A stretch of 16,592 bases of DNA, taken from Penaeus vannamei. Taxonomy: Eukaryota; Arthropoda; Malacostraca; Decapoda; Penaeidae. The notes under the pieces are model-generated. The model saw nothing but the letters and a program-made list of their open reading frames with translations, had not been told where the DNA came from and ran no database searches. A program made the position numbers and the translations under genes. Positions within the stretch are counted from its first letter, which is position 1; each line of letters begins with the position of its first letter. The stretch covers positions 5,235,544 to 5,252,135 of the forward strand of contig NC_091575.1 of NCBI RefSeq assembly GCF_042767895.1, written 5' to 3'. Positions 10,173 to 16,592 of the stretch are shown here, one piece after another.

Positions 10173-11399
10173 ATAATGATTTTAATAATGATAATGGCAA
10201 TAATGATAATTCTAGAAAGAATAACAACAATAAAATTTATTATAATAACAATAATAGCCGTGTTATAATTACTTTTATTATTATTTCTGTTATCATTGTC
10301 GTTATTATTAGTGTTATTAGTAGGAAATTATTAGAATTGTGTTGATTATTGCTATTATTGCAATTATTACGCAAATCATCATTATAAGTATCATTGTATA
10401 ATTATTATCATAATTATTGTCCAAATTACTCTCATAATTACCATTATTATCGTCATTATTGTCATTATTGATGGGGTTATCATCAAAATCATCCTAATTA
10501 GCAGAATTAATGGTAAAATCATCATAATCATCATTTAAACTGGAAAAAGGGGGGTTTTCGAGCCATCTCTCAGAAGGCTGTATTTTGCTAGATTTCGCCG
10601 GTATTTCGACTTTTTGGATTTTTCTCCTTTTAGCCTTTTTCTCATTATAGATGGGCTTTATAATGATAATTATCATCATTATTGTCATTATCATCATCAT
10701 TATTATCATTACTGTCATTATTGCCCTAATTACCCTTAATATAGTCATTATAATAATCATTATCTAAATTATTAATGTCATTTTCATCATTATAATGATT
10801 TTAATAATGATATTGACAATAATGATAATTCTTGAGATAATAACAATAATGATAATGATTATAATAACAATAATGGCCGGGATATATTTAATTTTATTTT
10901 TATTTCTATCATTGTCGTTATTATTAGTGTTATTAGTAGGAAAATCATTAGAATATTGTTGAGTATTCTTATTATCGCAATTATTAGGCAAATCATCATT
11001 ATAACTATCATTATATAATTTTTATCATAATTATTGTCCTAATTACTCGCATGATTATCATTATTACCGTCATTATTGATGGGGTTATCATCAAAATCAT
11101 CCTAATTAGTAGAATTATTGCTAAAATCATCATAATCATCATTTAAACTGGAAAAAGGGGGGTTTTCGACTTATCTCTCAGAAGGCTGTATTTTGCTAGA
11201 TTTCGCCGGTTTTTCGACTTTTGGGATTTTTCTCCTTTTAGCCTTTTTCTCATTATAGATGGGCTTTATAATGATAATTATCATCATTATTGTCATTATC
11301 ATCACCATTATTATCATTACTGTGATTATTGCCCCAATTACCCTTAATATAGTCATTATAATAATCATTATCTTAATTATTAATGTCATTTTCATTATT
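10173..11399 (-). repeat. Family A 1227-bp repeat, copy 3
   Basis: Carries CGAGCCATC in the first core (shared with copy 4) and CGACTTATC in the second (shared with copy 2). A private GCCCCAAT for GCCCTAAT lies near 11331-11338. Confidence 0.9.
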
Positions 11400-12504
11400 A
11401 TAATGATTTTAATAATGATAATGGCAATAATGATAATTCTAGAAAGAATAACAACAATAAAATTTATTATAATAACAATAATAGCCGTGTTATAATTACT
11501 TTTATTATTATTTCTGTTATCATTGTCGTTATTATTAGTGTTATTAGTAGGAAATTATTAGAATTGTGTTGATTATTGCTATTATTGCAATTATTACGCA
11601 AATCATCATTATAAGTATCATTGTATAATTATTATCATAATTATTGTCCAAATTACTCTCATAATTACCATTATTATCGTCATTATTGTCATTATTGATG
11701 GGGTTATCATCAAAATCATCCTAATTAGCAGAATTAATGGTAAAATCATCATAATCATCATTTAAACTGGAAAAAGGGGGGTTTTCGAGCCATCTCTCAG
11801 AAGGCTGTATTTTGCTAGATTTCGCCGGTATTTCGACTTTTGGATTTTTCTCCTTTTAGCCTTTTTCTCATTATAGATGGGCTTTATAATGATAATTATC
11901 ATCATTATTGTCATTATCATCATCATTATTATCATTACTGTCATTATTGCCCTAATTACCCTTAATATAGTCATTATAATAATCATTATCTAAATTATTA
12001 ATGTCATTTTCATCATTATAATGATTTTAATAATGATATTGACAATAAAGATAATTCTTGAGATAATAACAATAATGATAATGATTATAATAACAATAAT
12101 GGCCGGGATATATTTAATTTTATTTTTATTTCTATCATTGTCGTTATTATTAGTGTTATTAGTAGGAAAATCATTAGAATATTGTTGAGTATTCTTATTA
12201 TCGCAATTATTAGGCAAATCATCATTATAACTATCATTATATAATTTTTATCATAATTATTGTCCTAATTACTCGCATGATTATCATTATTACCGTCATT
12301 ATTGATGGGGTTATCATCAAAATCATCCTAATTAGTAGAATTATTGCTAAAATCATCATAATCATCATTTAAACTGGAAAAAGGGGGGTTTTCGAGTCAT
12401 CTCTCAGAAGGCTGTATTTTGCTAGATTTCGCCGGTTTTTCGACTTTTGGGATTTTTCTCCTTTTAGCCTTTTTCTCATTATAAGATGGGCTTTATAATG
12501 ATAA
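11400..12504 (-). repeat. Family A 1227-bp repeat, copy 4, truncated at 1105 bp
   Basis: Lacks one T in the first core (CGACTTTTGG for CGACTTTTTGG), has AAAGATA for AATGATA near 12047, and has an extra A at the last core edge (ATAAGATGGG). It stops after GGGCTTTATAATGATAA, where the reverse-transcriptase fragment starts. Confidence 0.9.
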
Positions 12505-13128
12505 GTGGTGGCTCTTGATGCATTTAGTAATGAAGCGAATACCTTGGGTCTTGAGGTCTCCTGGACCAAGACCAAGATCCAGGACTTTGGGGACTTGTTA
12601 GGAGTTATTTTGGGGACTTGCTAGGAGAACCTGTTCAGTCGGTACGTGCTTGCAGCAAGAACATCAAAGTCACAGAGAGCTTTACAAACCTGAATAGTGT
12701 AGTTCATAACTCTGGGCTGCAGACCAGGAACTCAGCAGACAGATTGGTCTGGCAGCAGGGGTCATGGAATCTCTTGACAGAGTATATGGAGATGCCGGTA
12801 CCTGTACAGGACTACGCTATGCGTCTTCAAGGCCCTGATAACTCCAGTTTTGTTATATGGTAGTGAAATCTAGACATTATCCTGCACCTTGTTGTCACGT
12901 CTTGATGCCTTTTGCAATAGATCATTGTGCTGGATCATGGGGTACTGTTGGTGGGACCATGTGTCAAACCAACGGTTGCACCATGAGACTGGCAAAGGAA
13001 CTATTACCTGCACAATCCGTGATCGCCAACTCAGGCTATATGGCTACCGGGCTGACTTCCCTCAGGATGATCCTGCCCACCAGGTTGTCTCTGTTCGAGG
13101 CAACCCTAGGTGGAGACCTGTGGGACGA
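12505..13128 (+). pseudogene. Decayed non-LTR retrotransposon reverse-transcriptase fragment
   Basis: A 624-bp relic of the C-terminal half of a LINE-type reverse transcriptase, downstream of the palm catalytic motifs. In frame 12505 it reads ALDAFSNEANTLGLEVSWTK to the DFGDLLG block. A 23-bp-offset partial duplication (12586-12627) then shifts frame. A one-base deletion near 12719 (before DQELSRQIGLAAGVM) and another near 12779 (before SIWRCRY) restore the original frame. That frame continues through FKALITPVLLYGSEI, an amber codon at 12871-12873, then RLDAF, MGY, VSNQRL, RQLRLYG, DDPAHQVVSV and NPRWRPVGR. The amber replaces the tryptophan expected in the family's SExWTL motif (TGG to TAG). 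The fragment is truncated at both ends, so it is not a typical 5'-truncated LINE insertion, and no poly-A tail or clear target-site duplication is visible. It lies exactly between array A and array B. The clade (RTE, CR1, Jockey-like) is not resolved. Confidence 0.85.
12586..12627 (+). repeat. Short tandem duplication inside the reverse-transcriptase relic
   Basis: The 19-base word TTTGGGGACTTG(T/C)TAGGAG occurs at 12586-12604 and again at 12609-12627, offset by 23 bp with one mismatch. Family members have this word once, in the DFGDLLGEP region. The duplication causes the first frameshift. It is also present in the left copy at about 3507-3548. Confidence 0.85.
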
Positions 13129-13388
13129 TATCATTGTAATTATGATTTTATCATTATTATTCACTATCATTGTCATTATCATCATAATTATCATAATTAT
13201 TGTCAGTAATAAAGAATTATCATGAAAATCATCATAATTACCTGAATTAATGTTAAATTCCTTATAATTACCATTAAAAAGCAAAAAAAAGTTTTTTTCG
13301 ACGTTTCTCTCAAAAGGCTACATTTTGCCGTTTTTTCGCCTTGTTGAATTTTATTACTTCTAGCCTTTATTTCACTATAAATAGACTG
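13129..13388 (-). repeat. Family B monomer 6', truncated
   Basis: Partner of 2746-3005. Two substitutions distinguish them: CAGGAATG versus CAGTAATG near 13417, and an A/T change inside the homopolymer pair near 13300. Confidence 0.85.
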
Positions 13389-13966
13389 AATAATAATTAT
13401 CATCATTATTATCATTCCTGTCATTATTTTCATGATTATTATCATTATAGTCATTACCATCATGATTATCCTTATTATTATCATCATTATTGTAGTTATA
13501 ATAATTATTATGGGAATTGTTATTGCTATTTTTATCATTATGCCTATTTATATAATGATAATGGCAATAATGATAATTTTAGAAATAATGACAATAATGA
13601 TAATTATAATGACAATGATAATGATATTATTTACATTCCCATTATTAGTATGAAAATTACTGGAATAGAGTTAGTTATTGCTATTATTGCAGTAATTATC
13701 AACATTATCATTATAATTATGGTTGGTTATCACTATCATTCTCATTATCATCATAATTATCATCATTATTGTCAAACATCAAGGAATTATCATGAAAATC
13801 ATCATAATTACTTGAATTAATGTTAAAATCCTCGTAATTACCATTAAAAAGCGAAAAGGTTTTTTTTCGACGTTTCTCTCAAAAGGCTGTATACGCTAGA
13901 CTTTGCCTTTTTTTCGACTTTTAGGATTTTATTATTTCTGGCCTTTATTTCATCATCAATGGACTG
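13389..13966 (-). repeat. Family B monomer 5'
   Basis: Partner of 2169-2745; one extra base in the T-run before CGACG and a TTACTGG versus TTATTGG change near 13663. Confidence 0.85.
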
Positions 13967-14542
13967 AATAATAATTATAATCATTATCATTACTTTCATT
14001 ATTTTCATGATTATTATCATTATAGTCATTGCCATCATGATTATCACTATTATCATAATTGATGCAGTTATGATAATTATTATTGATATTTTTATCATTA
14101 TAATTATTTATATAATGATAATAGCAATAAAGATAATTTCAGAAATAGTAATGACAATAATAATAATTATAATGGCAATGATAATGATGTCATTATGTCT
14201 ATTGCCATTATTAGTATGAAAATTGTTGGAATATAGTTAGTTATTGCTATTATTGCAGTATTTGTCAAAATTATCATATAATTATGATTTTATCATTTTA
14301 TTGTCATTATCATTGGCGTTATCATCATAATTATCATCATTATTGTCAATGATAAAGGAATTATCATGTAAATCATCATAATTACCTGAATTAATGTTAG
14401 AATCCTCATAATTACCATTAAAAAGTGAAAAGGGGGGGTTTTCGACGTTTCTCTGAAAAGGCTGTAATACGCTAGATTTTGCCGTTTTTTCGACTTTTGG
14501 AATTTTATTACTTCTGGCCTTTATTTCATTATAAATGGACTG
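13967..14542 (-). repeat. Family B monomer 4'
   Basis: Partner of 1593-2168; I saw no difference between the two over the core. Confidence 0.85.
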
Positions 14543-15109
14543 AATAATATTTATTATCATCATTATCATTACTGTCATTATTTTCATGATTATTATCATT
14601 ATAATCATTATCTACATGATTATCATTATTATTATCATACTATTGCAGTTATAATAATTATTATGCTAATTATTATTGCTATTTTTATTATTATAACTAT
14701 CTATATAATGATAGTACCAATAATGATAATTTTAGAAATAATAATGACAATAATAATGTTTATAATGACAATGATAATGATATTATTATTTCTATTGCCA
14801 TTTTTAGTATGAAATTATTGGAATAGAGTTAATTATTGCTATCATTGCAGAAATTATCAAAATTATCATTATAATTATGATTTTATCATTATTATTGTAA
14901 TTGTCATTGTCATTATCATCATTATTGTCAATAATCAAGGAATTATCATGAAAATCATCATAATTACCTGAATTAATGTTAAAATCATCATATTTACGAT
15001 TAAAAAACGAAAAAGTTTTTTTTTTCGACGTTTCTCTCTAGATTTTGCCGTTTTTTTCGACTTTTGAGATTTTATTACTTGTGGCCTTTATTTCATTATA
15101 AATGGACTG
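14543..15109 (-). repeat. Family B monomer 3'
   Basis: Partner of 1027-1592; one base longer because of a T-run of ten where the left arm has nine A. Confidence 0.85.
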
Positions 15110-15544
15110 AATAATAATTATTATCATCATTATTGCAGTTATAATAATTATTATGCTAATTATTATTGTCATTTTCAGCATTATAACTATTTTCATAATG
15201 ATAATAACAATAATGATAATTTTAGAAATAATAATGACAATAATAGTAATTATAATGACAATGATAATGATATTATTATTTCTATTGTCATTATTAGTAT
15301 GAAAATTATTTATCAAACCTATCATTATTATTGTCATTATCATGATTATCATTATTATTGTTAATAATAAAGGAATTATCATGAAAGTCATCATAATTAC
15401 CTGAATTAATGTTAAAATCATCATAATTATCATTTATAAGTGAAAAAGTTTTTTTCGACGTTTTTCTCAAAAGGATAGATTTTGCCGCTTTTCGACTTTA
15501 GGGATTTTATTACTTTTCGCCTTTATTTCATTATAAATGGACTC
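15110..15544 (-). repeat. Family B monomer 2', internally deleted
   Basis: Partner of 591-1026, with the same two internal deletions. One substitution near 15354. Confidence 0.85.
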
Positions 15545-16108
15545 TTTGATCTTTATTATCATCATTATTATCATTATTGTCATTATTTTTATGATTATTA
15601 CCATTATAGTCATTATCGTCATCATTATCATTATTATTATTATCCTTATTTCAGTTATGATAATTATTATGCTCTTTATTATTGACATTTTCATCATTAT
15701 AACTATTTTTATAATGATAATAACAATAGTGATAATTTTAGAAATAATAATGACAATAATGATAATTATAATGACGATGATAATGATATTATTATTTCTA
15801 TTGTCATTATTAGTATGAAAATGATTAGAATGGTGTTACTTATTGGTATTATTTCAGTAATTATGAATACTATCAGTATAATTATCATTTTATCATGATA
15901 ATCATCATTATTGTTAAAGATAGAGGAATTATCATGGAAATAATCATAATTACCCGAATTACTGTTGAAATCATCATAATTATCATTTAAAAGCGATAAA
16001 GGGGGCTTTTCGACATTTCTCATAAGGCTGTAATACGCTAGATTTTGCCGTATTTTCGTCTTTTGGGATTTTGCTACTTTTTGCCTTTATTTCATTATAA
16101 ATGGACTC
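15545..16108 (-). repeat. Family B monomer 1'
   Basis: Partner of 25-590; two bases (GA) missing in CTCATAAGG near 16020 and one substitution near 16052. Confidence 0.85.
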
Positions 16109-16258
16109 TATTCTTATTATTATCATTATTAGTATCATTATTTTTATGATTATTATCATTATTGTCATTATCGTCGTCCTTATCATTATTGTTATTATTA
16201 TCGTTATTGCAGTTATAATAATTATTATGCTAATAATGATTGTCATTTTCATCATTAT
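16109..16258 (-). repeat. Partial family B unit ending at a strand switch
   Basis: Continues the minus-strand array outward from the core at 16103-16108 and ends at TTTTCATCATTAT. In other copies CTATTTTTATAATG would follow. Confidence 0.8.
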
Positions 16259-16261
16259 AAA
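16258..16261. other. Strand-switch junction, - array to + array
   Basis: The minus-strand unit ends ATCATTATAA and the plus-strand core begins AAAAAACGGCAAAATCTAGC. Two A residues can belong to either side, so there is about 2 bp of microhomology. The core piece after the junction pairs as an inverted repeat with 15724-16057, leaving 16058-16258 (201 bp) as a loop. Confidence 0.8.
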
Positions 16262-16592
16262 AAACGGCAAAATCTAGCGTATTACAGCCTTTCTAGAGAA
16301 ACGTCGTAAAAAACCCTTTTTCGCTTTTTAATGGTAATTATGAGGATTTTAACATTAATCCAGGTAATTATGACGATTTTCATGATAATTCCTTTATTAT
16401 TGACAATAATGATGATAATTATGATGATAATGATAATGATAATGGGAATAATAAGGATAAAATCATAATTATAATGATAATTTTGATAATTACTGCAATT
16501 ATTAACTCTATTCCAATAATTTTCATAGTAATAATGGCAATAAAAATAATATCATTATCTTTGTCATTATAATAATTATTATTGTCATTATT
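16259..16592 (+). repeat. Family B unit in + orientation, starting mid-core
   Basis: Starts in the middle of the core (CGGCAAAATCTAGCGTATTACAGCC) and runs on through the AT-rich part to the window edge. It is more diverged than the other B copies (TTTCTAGAGAAACGTCG for TTTTGAGAGAAACGTCG). It shows that the array continues past the window in the opposite orientation. Confidence 0.85.

Larger units (their letters stand above)
7719..12504 (-). repeat. Family A satellite array, 1227-bp higher-order repeat, 3.9 copies
   Basis: The GATGGGCTTTAT marker at the core edge occurs at 8196, 8804, 9423, 10031, 10650, 11258, 11876 and 12485. Spacings alternate 608 and 619 bp apart from single-base indels in the last copy. 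Each 1227-bp unit therefore holds two monomers, distinguished by core variants GGTATTTCGACTTTTTGG and GGTTTTTCGACTTTTGGG. Copies start at 7719, 8946, 10173 and 11400, and differ from one another at only a handful of positions that I could see. No gene is visible. The array ends where the reverse-transcriptase fragment begins. Confidence 0.95.
12542..16132 (-). repeat. Right arm of the 3.6-kb inverted repeat
   Basis: Inverted partner of 1-3592. The pairing ends at 12542 only because the partner runs into the N gap. At the outer end it stops at 16132 only because the partner reaches the window edge, so the true repeat may be longer on both sides. Confidence 0.95.
13129..16258 (-). repeat. Family B satellite array, - orientation
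   Basis: Monomers in minus orientation: 13129-13388 (truncated by the retroelement fragment), 13389-13966, 13967-14542, 14543-15109, 15110-15544 (the deleted form), 15545-16108 and a partial unit 16109-16258. The array resumes right after the CGA arginine codon of the relic, with TATCATTGTAATTATGATTT, a point late in the monomer. Family A to the left stops early in the monomer. The relic therefore replaces several hundred bases of one unit instead of interrupting it cleanly. Confidence 0.92.

Noticed and set aside
7719..12504. CRISPR-like array of regularly spaced repeats
   Set aside because: The whole 1227-bp unit repeats, including the sequence between cores, and the genome is eukaryotic. 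There are no unique spacers.
12618..12863. Separate small open frames within the reverse-transcriptase region as independent genes
   Set aside because: They are pieces of one decayed reverse transcriptase split by frameshifts and an amber codon; the frame starting at 12618 runs off family similarity after the deletion near 12719.
12490..13145. Target-site duplication around the reverse-transcriptase relic
   Set aside because: Only GATA-like words match on both sides, and these are everywhere in the array. The two flanks are also at different phases of the monomer.

Overview
The window comes from a eukaryotic, almost certainly animal, genome scaffold. It contains no intact gene. It is an AT-rich satellite-like landscape built from variants of the hexanucleotide ATAATG/CATTAT, with a fragment of non-LTR (LINE-type) retrotransposon reverse transcriptase present in two copies, a 500-N scaffold gap, and about 3.1 kb of homopolymer-stretched A/T sequence that looks like failed base calling. 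The reverse-transcriptase residues resemble LINE families that are abundant in decapod crustaceans and fish. A crustacean or other aquatic animal is my guess, at low confidence.

Layout. 1-3005: family B satellite on the + strand, monomers of about 566-577 bp (one deleted to 436 bp). 3006-3592: reverse-transcriptase fragment on the - strand, cut off by the gap. 3593-4092: 500 N. 4093-about 7220: homopolymer-run sequence. 7221-7718: one readable family A unit on the + strand. 7719-12504: family A satellite on the - strand, a 1227-bp higher-order repeat (two monomers, 608 + 619 bp) present in 3.9 nearly identical copies. 12505-13128: the fuller reverse-transcriptase fragment on the + strand. 13129-16258: family B satellite on the - strand. 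16259-16592: the array flips back to the + strand.

Two structural facts dominate. First, 1-3592 and 12542-16132 are near-identical inverted copies (roughly ten differences by eye in 3.6 kb). A second inverted repeat sits around 7624, so the window reads as one large palindrome (B, RT, A, fold, A', RT', B') whose inner left arm is the unreadable stretch plus the gap. Second, the - strand block 7719-16258 is flanked by + strand array on both sides, and both orientation switches fall at the same two places in the monomer. This could be a real satellite palindrome or inversion, or a fold-back read or duplicated-contig assembly artefact. The sequence alone does not decide between them, but the scaffold gap and corrupted stretch make an artefact a serious possibility.

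Each satellite monomer carries one less AT-rich core of about 126-128 bp, shared between families A and B, set in long skewed blocks that alternate between G-bearing and C-bearing strands. The core is the only part of the repeat that looks constrained. No genes act together here: the only protein-coding relic is the decayed reverse transcriptase, which has the same lesions in both copies.
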